Shown in pieces: positions 8,481 through 16,439 of a stretch of DNA of 64,000 nucleotides. Below the pieces are notes generated by a model. It saw only the letters and a list, made by a program, of their open reading frames with translations. It made no database searches and was not told the DNA's origin. The stretch comes from Nostoc sp. PCC 7524 (lineage in GTDB: Bacteria > Cyanobacteriota > Cyanobacteriia > Cyanobacteriales > Nostocaceae): NCBI RefSeq assembly GCF_000316645.1, contig NC_019684.1, positions 2,509,501 to 2,573,500 on the forward strand. The letters are read 5' to 3'. Position 1 is the stretch's first letter, and each line of letters starts with the position of its first letter. A program made the translations under genes and the position numbers.

Positions 8481-9524
8481 ATGCGATCGCTATTATCTGG
8501 ATATTACGGCAAAGGTAACGGTGGTGATGAGGCTTTATTAGCCACACTCCTGCAAATGCTACCATCTCATGTTACTCCTGTGGTGCTTTCTGGTAATCCA
8601 GAGGAAACGCGCGATCGCTACAATGTAGAAGCATACGATCGCATGGCTCCCTTGACTGTACTGCAAGCTTTACGCTCCTGTGATGCTTTGATTTGGGGTG
8701 GTGGCAGTTTAATCCAGGATGTTACTAGCACCATTAGCCCCTTTTATTATGGTGGGTTGATGGCGTTGGCTCAGGGCATGGGTTTAAAAACTATTGCTTG
8801 GGCGCAGGGTATTGGCCCCTTGGTACGCCCGCCAACACGTTGGTTAGCCAGACGTAATTTTGCTGGTTGTACCAAAGTCAGTGTACGCGATCGCGCCAGT
8901 GCTGCCTTATTATCTGATTGGAAAATTCCCCATATCATCGCACCTGATCCGGTTTGGGCTTTAGCAGCTAAACCAGTTCCAGAACTTGCTGATTTACCTA
9001 CGCCTAGAGTAGCTGTCACTTTAAGAAAGCATCCGCAATTAACAGCAGCACGTTTAGCTAATTTAACTCGCGCTTTAGTAGAATTTCAAAAATTAACGCA
9101 GACTTACATTCTCTTGCTACCATTCCAAAAGAGTGAAGACTTAAGTATTGCCGAAGCAATTCAATCGCATTTACAAGACGTAAGCCAAATTTTATGTTTA
9201 GAAGATCCGCAAATTTTAAAAGGCGTTTTTCGCAGTGTAGAAATGGCAATTGGGATGCGGTTACACAGTTTAATTATGGCAGCTAGTGAAGGTTGTCGCT
9301 GTTTTGCCTTGAGTTATGATCCCAAAATAAATCGGTTGATGGAAGATTTAGCAATACCAGGATGGGATTTATTTGATATACCAGATGATGCAAATGTAAT
9401 TACTAAAACTTGGTTGGAGTGTTACAACAAGAGTGAGGCATTATCACCTGATAAAATTAAATCTTTAGTTGATGGTGCTTTAATACACAGGCAATTATTA
9501 CAGGAAGTTTTCAGTTTTTCATAG
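8481..9524 (+). CDS. csaB: Polysaccharide pyruvyl transferase CsaB
   Basis: A 347-residue protein if started at the ATG at 8481, which gives the usual opening MRSLLSGYYGKGNGGDEALL; an in-frame ATG at 8472 would add three residues. The family transfers pyruvate from phosphoenolpyruvate to a cell-wall or exopolysaccharide sugar. Further conserved stretches are DALIWGGGSLIQD, TIAWAQGIGPL, CTKVSVRDRAS and, near the C terminus, AIGMRLHSLIMAASEG, which forms the glycosyltransferase-B-like active site. Pyruvylated polymers anchor SLH-domain proteins in other bacteria; whether that holds here cannot be read from this window. The gene stands alone. Confidence 0.93.
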   Translation: MRSLLSGYYGKGNGGDEALLATLLQMLPSHVTPVVLSGNPEETRDRYNVEAYDRMAPLTVLQALRSCDALIWGGGSLIQDVTSTISPFYYGGLMALAQGMGLKTIAWAQGIGPLVRPPTRWLARRNFAGCTKVSVRDRASAALLSDWKIPHIIAPDPVWALAAKPVPELADLPTPRVAVTLRKHPQLTAARLANLTRALVEFQKLTQTYILLLPFQKSEDLSIAEAIQSHLQDVSQILCLEDPQILKGVFRSVEMAIGMRLHSLIMAASEGCRCFALSYDPKINRLMEDLAIPGWDLFDIPDDANVITKTWLECYNKSEALSPDKIKSLVDGALIHRQLLQEVFSFS

Positions 9525-9985
9525 GACTCCTATTTAATTTCTGTTGGCGTAGCCTGCGCTGGCACATGGATCAATTCAAAATTCACGCATAGTCTACGAC
9601 ATCTCTACGAGAGGCTAACGCCAACGCGTAGCGTCTGTCTTTGCTATGCAACGCTACTGCGAACGACACGCTCCGCGAACGTAGAGAAGGCTTGCGCCTA
9701 CAAAATTAAAGTTTCAAAACTTAAAAATAAATGAGTGATTGCTTGAATTGAATGGATAATTTTGATATTTTTCCTTAGCTCTGTAATGGAAATATACTAA
9801 CGCTTTGAGATTAATCCTCTCTTGCTAAAAGTAAAGTTTATTTGCAACCACTTCCATACAAATTTAGAGGTGCTAATCTAGTAATTGAAGCTACAAAGCT
9901 TCCCTGGCAGATGTAACAGCTAGAGTGTAGTTCAGTATAAGAGGTAAAAAACGCTGTTTAATTTGAAGTCTGTCTCGTTCAAAAC
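9525..9985. other. Repeat-rich intergenic region after csaB
   Basis: From about 9545 to 9700 there is a patchwork of short GC-rich palindromes of the type GCGTAGCCTGCGC, GCTAACGCCAACGCG and AAGGCTTGCGCCTAC. The last recurs at 8278-8297, and GCAGGCTACGCC occurs near 37358. These are dispersed Nostoc-type repeats. The rest is AT-rich with no open frame. A structured element follows at 9986. Confidence 0.6.
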
Positions 9986-10151
9986 CGACAACACCCAACG
10001 CGAAAGTTGATATTTCCTCAAATAGCCAAAAATGAGGGCGCTGTAACTGTCTTTCATTCCTTTTTTTCAAGTGATGAAACTGATTACATCCCTAGGTAGG
10101 ATGAACAAGGAGAGGAAATTAAGAAGACGAGTAGATAGTTGGGTGTTGTTG
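9986..10151 (+). ncRNA. Candidate structured RNA (or MITE) with long-range stems
   Basis: A 166-base segment whose ends pair perfectly: ACAACACCCAAC (9988-9999) with GTTGGGTGTTGT (10138-10149), extended by a G-U and a C-G pair. Inside, after an asymmetric bubble, ATTTCCTC (10012-10019) pairs with GAGGAAAT (10112-10119). The inner arm holds local hairpins, for example CATCC..GGATG at 10087-10103 and TTTCAT..ATGAAA. Closing stem, central bubble and long terminal arm resemble the architecture of 6S RNA, but I cannot confirm sequence conservation. No T tract follows, and no target duplication was seen that would prove a transposon. Strand is uncertain. Confidence 0.35.
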
Positions 10152-10229
10152 TGTTTAAATTAAACCTTGTTCTCTATCATACCTCATACCCAGTCCCCAA
10201 TCCCCAGTCCCCAGTCCTAGAAAAATTTT

Positions 10230-10257
10230 TTGACATCTGCTCTGCTCCGTGTAAAAT
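10230..10257 (+). promoter_or_regulatory. Sigma-70-type promoter of the TIR-like gene
   Basis: TTGACA at 10230-10235 and TAAAAT at 10252-10257 with a 16-base spacer. The start codon at 10305 is 47 bases downstream of the -10 box. The match to the vegetative consensus is very good for a cyanobacterium. Confidence 0.6.
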
Positions 10258-10304
10258 TATACGCAATGGAATAAACACAGACAGTTAAGATAGCGCCTTA
10301 CCTT

Positions 10305-11075
10305 ATGTCAATCATTGCGCTCAGAGCATGGTATCTCCAGGATTATGAGCCGATTTCTGAACTGGAAAAACGTCCTCCAGACATTCGTCTTAGTAAAAAA
10401 AGTCTGCTGAGATCAGCGTTGCGTGCAGATTTTTTAGAAGATAGTGATGAAGTGAAAAAGTCTACTTGGTTTGGACGTTATTTAGAGGGGGAAAACATTG
10501 AATTTTATATCGAAGGGAGTGGTGGCTACTGTGTGGCTAACATTGACTTGATTAGCCATGAAATTTATTTTACCAAGCAGACACTATTGGCACAGTTAGA
10601 ACCAACGATTTTTTTCTCATATCAAGTTGAGTATGCTACAGCCAGTGATGCGCTCAAAGAAGGATTGCGAAACAGTTTAGAAACATTAAACTTGCGATCG
10701 CGCCTTCCACTGACTTTAGTAGAATCATCTCGTCCCAGCAATGCACCTATCCGGCTCAATCGCACAATCATGCGTAAAATCCGGAAAAGTTTGTTGTTTA
10801 TCGCCGATACTACACCCATTGCTAGTATCGATGGAGAGGAAACCCAGCAACTACTTCCTAGTCCTAACGTTTGTGTGGAAATTGGCTATGCAATTCAAAG
10901 CAAGCGTTCCGAACAAATCTTACTAGCACAGATGCAACGCCAAGGCATGGAAGGGCAATTTCCTTTTGATTTACCTACCCAACAAATTTTACAATTTCAA
11001 GATATCAAACAACTGAATAAAATCCTTACTAAGTCACTGGAAACTCAACTGGCGAGATTTAAGTTGTTTTTTTAA
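10305..11075 (+). CDS. Protein with C-terminal TIR-like/nucleotide-binding domain
   Basis: A 256-residue protein. The N-terminal 130 residues (ALRAWYLQDYEPI, RLSKKSLLRSALRADFL) are unrecognised. The C-terminal part carries LLFIADTTPI (163-172), SPNVCVEIGYAIQSK (186-200), QILLAQ and FPFDLP (219-224). That order, strand-D-T, then N-V-x-x-E-x-G-Y-A, then F-D-L, is the signature of TIR-like and related nucleoside-processing folds in which the Glu (here Glu192) is the candidate catalytic residue. Whether it hydrolyses NAD or a nucleotide is unknown. It has its own strong promoter and overlaps the 3' end of the convergent PhnD-like gene by 17 bases. A housekeeping role is as possible as a defence role. 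Confidence 0.55.
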   Translation: MSIIALRAWYLQDYEPISELEKRPPDIRLSKKSLLRSALRADFLEDSDEVKKSTWFGRYLEGENIEFYIEGSGGYCVANIDLISHEIYFTKQTLLAQLEPTIFFSYQVEYATASDALKEGLRNSLETLNLRSRLPLTLVESSRPSNAPIRLNRTIMRKIRKSLLFIADTTPIASIDGEETQQLLPSPNVCVEIGYAIQSKRSEQILLAQMQRQGMEGQFPFDLPTQQILQFQDIKQLNKILTKSLETQLARFKLFF

Positions 11076-11925
11076 ATAATTGTACAGGTTTATTTTGCAG
11101 TTCAGTGGCAATTAGTTGAACTCGTTCTACAACATCAATCATGTATTGATAATCTGGGACTTTCCCATTGGGGATATAGCCAACTGCTTGGGCTGAGATA
11201 CCCGGAAACTCACTCATAGCTTTACGGATAGATTCCTGGCGATTGCGCTCTACAGTAGGATTAATTAAAACTACCCCAGGTGGAACATAGTGAGGATCTG
11301 TATAAAGGATATGGAACTGGGTTTGACTCAGTTGGGATCTGTAAAGATTAAATTCTGCTAGTGAAACAGCACCAGCTGCAACTTTCCCATCTGCTACCCA
11401 CTCTAACAGCGTTTTCGGCGTGGGAGCAAACATGATTTCTGCTAGTGTCAATCCATAAAGATTATACAGGGGTAAGTAATATCCTGTGGCTGACCCTGGT
11501 TGACCTAAAGCCACAATTTTACCTTGTAGCTGTTTTAAATCGCGAATGGGATTATCTTTACGAACCACGAAGACTGAGCGTAAATTACTCACACCCATCA
11601 ATGGAAAAATTGGGACATATTGAGAACGTGTGATCGCGATCGCTGCTAAACCTGGTGGTGCAAACACTAAAGACCAAGCTTGAGCCTGCAAACGTTCAAT
11701 TGCTTTATTTTCATTAAACGTCGGCTCTAGTTGAATACTGGCTTTAGTTTTTTCCGCTAAATAACGATTGAAGTTCGCATATTTATTAATAATTTCTGCA
11801 TCCGCATCGTAATCAACCACTCCAATCGTTAACTTACCTTGATAAGTTGGTGCTGATGAGCATCTAGCAACTGTAAACCCTAGTAAATTTAAAAGAAATA
11901 AACGCCGTGAAAATCGCCACACCAT
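11059..11925 (-). CDS. PhnD/SsuA-type substrate-binding protein
   Basis: A 288-residue periplasmic binding protein. The N terminus MVWRFSRRLFLLNLLGF is a signal with a twin-arginine-like RFSRRLF; a following ARCSSAP resembles a weak lipobox but has Arg before Cys. The mature part has the phosphonate-binding family pattern: LTIGVVDYDADAE, WSLVFAPPGLAAIAI, LKQLQGKIVALGQPGSATGY and VADGKVAAGAVSLAEFN. In this family such proteins bind phosphonates, phosphate-like or other small ligands. No ABC permease or ATPase is adjacent. The gene is divergent from a Tll0287/HAMP gene, so a sensing role (ligand-binding subunit of a signalling group) is possible. Confidence 0.82.
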   Translation of the reverse strand: MVWRFSRRLFLLNLLGFTVARCSSAPTYQGKLTIGVVDYDADAEIINKYANFNRYLAEKTKASIQLEPTFNENKAIERLQAQAWSLVFAPPGLAAIAITRSQYVPIFPLMGVSNLRSVFVVRKDNPIRDLKQLQGKIVALGQPGSATGYYLPLYNLYGLTLAEIMFAPTPKTLLEWVADGKVAAGAVSLAEFNLYRSQLSQTQFHILYTDPHYVPPGVVLINPTVERNRQESIRKAMSEFPGISAQAVGYIPNGKVPDYQYMIDVVERVQLIATELQNKPVQLFKKTT

Positions 11926-12200
11926 TACTATTTATGTTTAAATACTTTGTTTGTAGAACTGCTTAGGAATTAAGCATGATTTAAATCATACATAAGTTAC
12001 AAACAAAAACAAACTTAACATTTATTTACCTTGATTTAGTTATACGATAACCTTCAATATGTTAAAATACGCTATCGATAAAATTGAAGTTAATCAAAAT
12101 TAAATTGCTCTCATAAAAATTAACTAGGCTAAAAACCACTGCCGATTTAGTCCCTGCCTTATTCTAACTAACAATATTTACATCAGCTTAATTATCAATC

Positions 12201-13097
12201 ATGTTAAATAACTTAAAAATAGGTAGTAAGTTCAACTTGCTTTTAATGGTAGTGTTCATATTTAGTATTTGTTTAAGTGGTACTATATTATCAAGTGTGT
12301 TACAACAAAGAGCGAAAAATGAAGTCAGTTCTCAAGCACTGATTTTGATACAAACTTTGAATTCTGTAAGAAGTTATACACAAGATAGAATAACTCCTTT
12401 ATTATCATCTCAATTAGAAACAGCAACAGCCTTTATCCCAGAAACGATACCATCTTTTTCAGCCACAGAAGTATTTGAAAATTTTCGTAGAACAGAAGGA
12501 AATGAAAACTTCCTCTATAAAGAAGCTACACTCAATCCTACTAATTTAAGAGATAAAGCTGATGATTTTGAGACTCAACTGGTAGAGCGTTTTCGTAGAG
12601 AAAGCCAGACAAAAGAAATTGTAGGCTTGCGCTCACTACCTGAAGGTGAAGTATTTTATATTGCAAGACCACTAGCAATTACTAAACAAAGTTGTCTGCG
12701 ATGTCATTCTACACCAGAACTAGCTCCTAAGAGCCAATTGACAACCTATGGTACACAAAACGGTTTTGGATGGAAACTCAACGAAATCGTGGCGGCGCAA
12801 ATCATTTCTGTCCCTTCTAAAAAGATTTTTACTCATGTCCAGAGTAGTTGGTCATTGATTATGGGACTGTTAATTGCTATTTTTGCGATCGTTTTGTTTA
12901 TAATTAACTTTTTAATCAAAAAAACTGTCATTCAGCGAATTAAAAATATAGAAAAAATTGCTCAAAAGGTTAGCACTGGTGATATGAGTGCTGATTTCGA
13001 TGAAAACTCCAAAGATGAAATTGGTGGTTTAGCAGCAGCATTCAATCGGATGAAATCTAGCTTGAAAATAGCGATGGATATGTTAAATAGTCAATAG
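12201..13097 (+). CDS. Membrane sensor with Tll0287-like (DUF3365) domain and HAMP
   Basis: A 298-residue membrane protein. A first membrane helix (FNLLLMVVFIFSICLSGTIL) is followed by an extracytoplasmic domain of about 180 residues with a heme-c-type motif CLRCH at residues 165-169, as in DUF3365/Tll0287-like proteins. A second helix lies around residues 215-237, followed by a HAMP linker (VIQRIKNIEKIAQKVSTGDM to ALAAFNRMKSSLK). There is no kinase or methyl-accepting domain, so output must pass to a partner. A divergent binding protein and a convergent Ser/Thr kinase flank it. The stop codon lies inside a heptamer repeat array. Confidence 0.82.
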   Translation: MLNNLKIGSKFNLLLMVVFIFSICLSGTILSSVLQQRAKNEVSSQALILIQTLNSVRSYTQDRITPLLSSQLETATAFIPETIPSFSATEVFENFRRTEGNENFLYKEATLNPTNLRDKADDFETQLVERFRRESQTKEIVGLRSLPEGEVFYIARPLAITKQSCLRCHSTPELAPKSQLTTYGTQNGFGWKLNEIVAAQIISVPSKKIFTHVQSSWSLIMGLLIAIFAIVLFIINFLIKKTVIQRIKNIEKIAQKVSTGDMSADFDENSKDEIGGLAAAFNRMKSSLKIAMDMLNSQ

Positions 13098-13154
13098 GCA
13101 ATAGGTAATAGGTAATAGGTAATAGGTAATAGGTAATAGGTAATAGGCAATAGT
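13092..13154. repeat. Heptameric short tandem repeat (TAATAGG/CAATAGG)
   Basis: About nine copies of a seven-base unit, CAATAGG at both ends and TAATAGG in the middle. The first unit supplies the TAG stop of the upstream DUF3365/HAMP gene, so the array has invaded or grown from its very 3' end. Confidence 0.9.
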
Positions 13155-13212
13155 TTTTATTTCTTCTCCCCTGCTCCTCTGCTCCTTTGCTCACCATTTC
13201 ATACTCTCTGAT

Positions 13213-14595
13213 TCAAGTTAAGAATTTTTGTTGGAATTGCAAAGCTTTTTGAGGTTCTGGAATGTCGGCAGCTAAAGTTTTGACAAATTCTGGACGGGAA
13301 ATTTGTCCATTAGTGGATTTGATAGCTTTTTGAACCAGAAAAACACCCATTGGCCCAATTATATTTACTAATTCTCGCTCACACTCACGGATAAAACTAT
13401 CACTGATTGTTGAGTTGATTGTGGGAGGAGTGATACTTGGTGAAGGTTGCAAGGAAGTTTCTGACTGACTAGGGGATTCTTCTTGTAGCAACAACATCGC
13501 TTGTTGTTGAAACCCAAGGCGTTGATTTTCTGGTAGATGTAGGGACAAATTATCTATAAGTTCTTGGTAATTGGGTGCTGATGCGGCCCGTCGTAATAAT
13601 GTCGTGGCTACGGGGCCAACTAATTCTAACAGCATTTTCTCCAGGCGATCGCTCTTAGCTGGCGGCAGAATAGAACCAGTTTGATTGCTAGTTGCTTGTT
13701 GTTCGGATACGGAAATTGGGGGCTGTGATGTTAATAATGATGGAGTTTGAAATAATTGAGTTTTGATTTCAGGACAAACATTCTGCTCAAGTGCTTCTAA
13801 GACTTGTGTGGCTGACTGGTAACGCTGTTTGAAATTGTTTAGCACCATCTTCGATATGATAGCTGCCAACGCTGGATTCACTGTTGCCCGATGTTGCCAG
13901 AGAATTTCTCCTGTGTGGGGGTCTTCTTCAAATTCTCTGGGGTGCAATCCTGTGAGTGCTTGGATACAAACCACACCCAAAGAATAAATATCACTATTGG
14001 AGTGCGGTTTACCGCGCCCCTGTTCTATAGACATATATCCTGGTGTACCAATTGCCACAGTCATCTGGGTTTGTCCAGGGGATGTAATCATTTGTGTGTG
14101 GACTTGTTTGACTGCGCCAAAGTCAATCAGCACCAAGTTACTATCATGTAACCGCCTGATAATATTTTCCGGCTTAATGTCTCGATGGATAACTTTGTGG
14201 TGATGAATAAATTTGAGGATATTTAATAGCTGCTGCAAAAGAAAGATAACTCGATCCTCTGTCCATTTCTGACCGGATATCATTTCAGCCCTGAGAGAAT
14301 GCCCCTCAATATACTCTTGCACCAAAAAGAACTCTTGGTGTTCTTCAAAGTATGCCAAAAGCCGGGGAATTTGCTCGTGATAACCAAGTTGTTCGAGAGT
14401 TTCGGCTTCACTGGTGAATAATCTTCTGGCAGTTTCCAGAAATTCGGGGTTATGAGTCACAGGCCGAAATTGCTTGACAACACATCTGGGAGACCCTGGA
14501 CGTTGAATGTCTAGCGCAATGTATGTTTGACCGAATCCTCCTCCCCCTAGGATTTGGAGGACTTGATACCGCCCAGCTAGTAAGTTTCCTAACAT
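13213..14595 (-). CDS. Serine/threonine protein kinase with duplicated C-terminal domain
   Basis: A 460-residue soluble Hanks-type kinase. Residues 1-275 form the kinase domain: GGGGFGQTY (glycine loop), CVVKQF (ATP lysine), HRDIKPEN (catalytic loop), DFGAVKQ and GTPGYMSIEQ (activation segment), and SDIYSLGVV. After a Ser/Pro/Gln-rich linker, the C-terminal 150 residues hold two related segments of about 55 residues, LELVGPVATTLLRRAASAPN and LVNIIGPMGVFLVQKAIKST, each followed by a P-x-x-Q-x-x-x-F-Q-Q-type end. This duplicated module may bind partners or phosphatases. There is no membrane segment, so signalling is cytoplasmic. It is convergent with the HAMP sensor gene. Confidence 0.93.
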   Translation of the reverse strand: MLGNLLAGRYQVLQILGGGGFGQTYIALDIQRPGSPRCVVKQFRPVTHNPEFLETARRLFTSEAETLEQLGYHEQIPRLLAYFEEHQEFFLVQEYIEGHSLRAEMISGQKWTEDRVIFLLQQLLNILKFIHHHKVIHRDIKPENIIRRLHDSNLVLIDFGAVKQVHTQMITSPGQTQMTVAIGTPGYMSIEQGRGKPHSNSDIYSLGVVCIQALTGLHPREFEEDPHTGEILWQHRATVNPALAAIISKMVLNNFKQRYQSATQVLEALEQNVCPEIKTQLFQTPSLLTSQPPISVSEQQATSNQTGSILPPAKSDRLEKMLLELVGPVATTLLRRAASAPNYQELIDNLSLHLPENQRLGFQQQAMLLLQEESPSQSETSLQPSPSITPPTINSTISDSFIRECERELVNIIGPMGVFLVQKAIKSTNGQISRPEFVKTLAADIPEPQKALQFQQKFLT

Positions 14596-14885
14596 CGTAT
14601 GATTTGTCTAAGTCCTCACCTATCATATTGACATAATCACCAATATAAAGGGCTGGGAGTGGGGAGTAGCAGGGGTGCAGAGTGACTACAAAAAAGTCTG
14701 GGGAACTGGTGAAAGTATTGACCGTCTATGGGGAAAGTAAAAGTGAAGAGTTAAGAGTAAACTGTTATGACTGATTAATTCATAACTCTGCCAAAAAGCT
14801 TTACTTGCTCCCGTATGCTTACCCTTTTCATTCTGGGGTATCGTGGTTAACAATGGGTTGAACGTTTTTCCAAAGATTCAATCTT

Positions 14886-15134
14886 ATGCCGAGAACTCCG
14901 AATGAATACGCAGTCTACCTTTTACTAGAAAGTGGCCATCGTGAAGAAGTGAGGTTTCCCACTATTCAAGAATTTCAAAAATGGTATAGTGGGGAACTTG
15001 TACCCAAGTCTGCTTCTAGTGATTTTATCAGTGTGCCGATCAAGAATATTCAAGGGGAGTATATGGTGGTGCGTCCATCTCGGATTGTAGCTATCCGGGT
15101 AGAACCAGTGTTTAGTTCTAGTGTTGAAAGATAG
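14886..15134 (+). CDS. Small hypothetical protein upstream of mltA
   Basis: An 82-residue soluble protein beginning MPRTPNEYAVYLLLESGHRE, with VRFPTIQEFQKWY and a strand-rich C-terminal half (YMVVRPSRIVAIRVEPVF). It ends 10 bases before mltA on the same strand, so the two are likely one transcript. The alternating hydrophobic pattern suggests a small beta-rich fold. I do not recognise a family, and the link with murein turnover is only by position. Confidence 0.65.
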   Translation: MPRTPNEYAVYLLLESGHREEVRFPTIQEFQKWYSGELVPKSASSDFISVPIKNIQGEYMVVRPSRIVAIRVEPVFSSSVER

Positions 15135-15144
15135 ATTCAACTAA

Positions 15145-16398
15145 ATGATGAAAAAAACCCTTGCTTTGCTTTCCTTGAGTCTGGGAATTGCCTTTATAAA
15201 CTCAATCGCTGTTGCTCAGGTAATCATTAATGTCCCGTCGCCCAATTCCCCAAGTCCTGAATTACAACCGCCACTCAAGCCAAGCACTCCTGAGAATGAG
15301 CCACCACTCAAATTAGTGAATATTGGCAATTGTACTGCTCAAAGTGCTTGCTTGGGTTGGGATGAGCAAATTTTTGGTGGCAGGGGTAAAAGAGGTGATC
15401 GCCAAGCACTGCTAAGATCAATTGATCACAGCCTGCGTTATCTAGGAACGCCCACCGCACAACGTATCTATCAAAATTATCCAGTGCGGGGGATTACTCT
15501 GGATCGTGTACGACGCAGTTTGTTGCGGTTTCGGCAATTGGTTGTTAATTCTAAATCTACAGCCCAATTGCAAGCGGCTGTGCAGCGAGAGTTTGCCTTT
15601 TACCAGTCTGTAGGGAATGATGGCAAGGGTACTGTTAAGTTTACTGCTTATTATGAGCCTGTTTATCAGGCTAGCCGAGTCAGGACTTCAGTATATAAAT
15701 ATCCCCTTTACCGACTACCGCCTAATTTCAACCAATGGCCTAAGCCCCATCCTACACGCCTACAATTGGAAGGCAAAGATGGTTTATTGGGGAATAAAAG
15801 CAAGTTACGCGGTTTAGAATTGTTTTGGTTTCGCGATCGCCTGGATGCGTACATGGTACATATTCAAGGTTCTGCCCGCATTCAGTTACCCAATGGTAGT
15901 ATGACCTCTGTTGGCTATGCTGGCGGAACTGATTATCCGTGGACAAGTATCGGACGAGAATTAGCAAAAGACGGTAAATTGCCATTACAAGGCTTGACAA
16001 TGCCTAGAATGATCAGCTTTTTCCGTCAACAACCCCAGGAGTTAAATAACTATCTACCACGTTGGGAACGGTTTGTTTTCTTCCAAGAATTTCAGGGAAG
16101 ACAAGCCACTGGTAGTATTAACGTACCAGTCACCGCCGAACGTTCCATTGCCACAGACAAGTCTTTAATGCCTCCAGGCGCACTAGCATTAGTTCACACA
16201 TCACTACCATATCCAGGTGCTAATGGAAGGCTAGAGTATCGCAGAGTTAGCCGATTTGTGCTGGATCAAGATACAGGTAGCGCCATCACAGGCCCAGGCA
16301 GAGTAGATTACTTTATGGGAACTGGTAAACTAGCAGGCGATCGCGCTGGCGTTACAGGCGGCAATGGCTCATTATATTATTTACTGTTGAAAAACTAG
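15145..16398 (+). CDS. mltA: Membrane-bound lytic murein transglycosylase A
   Basis: A 417-residue exported enzyme that cleaves the MurNAc-GlcNAc bond of peptidoglycan, forming 1,6-anhydro ends. The signal peptide is MMKKTLALLSLSLGIAFI up to AVAQ. A Pro-rich spacer follows. The MltA domain contains FTAYYEPVYQAS and FWFRDRLDAYMVHIQGSARI, and the C-terminal 3D domain has three spaced aspartates in LDQD, GRVDYFMG and AGDRAG; the last is the catalytic Asp in E. coli MltA. There is no lipobox, so attachment is uncertain. It probably shares a transcript with the 82-residue gene just upstream. Confidence 0.93.
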   Translation: MMKKTLALLSLSLGIAFINSIAVAQVIINVPSPNSPSPELQPPLKPSTPENEPPLKLVNIGNCTAQSACLGWDEQIFGGRGKRGDRQALLRSIDHSLRYLGTPTAQRIYQNYPVRGITLDRVRRSLLRFRQLVVNSKSTAQLQAAVQREFAFYQSVGNDGKGTVKFTAYYEPVYQASRVRTSVYKYPLYRLPPNFNQWPKPHPTRLQLEGKDGLLGNKSKLRGLELFWFRDRLDAYMVHIQGSARIQLPNGSMTSVGYAGGTDYPWTSIGRELAKDGKLPLQGLTMPRMISFFRQQPQELNNYLPRWERFVFFQEFQGRQATGSINVPVTAERSIATDKSLMPPGALALVHTSLPYPGANGRLEYRRVSRFVLDQDTGSAITGPGRVDYFMGTGKLAGDRAGVTGGNGSLYYLLLKN

Positions 16399-16439
16399 CT
16401 AAAGGGCATGGGGCATCAACAGTCCCCAATCCCCAGTCC

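Noticed and set aside
9986..10151. Firm call of 6S RNA
   Set aside because: Only the overall shape fits; I cannot verify conserved bases, so it is kept as a candidate only.
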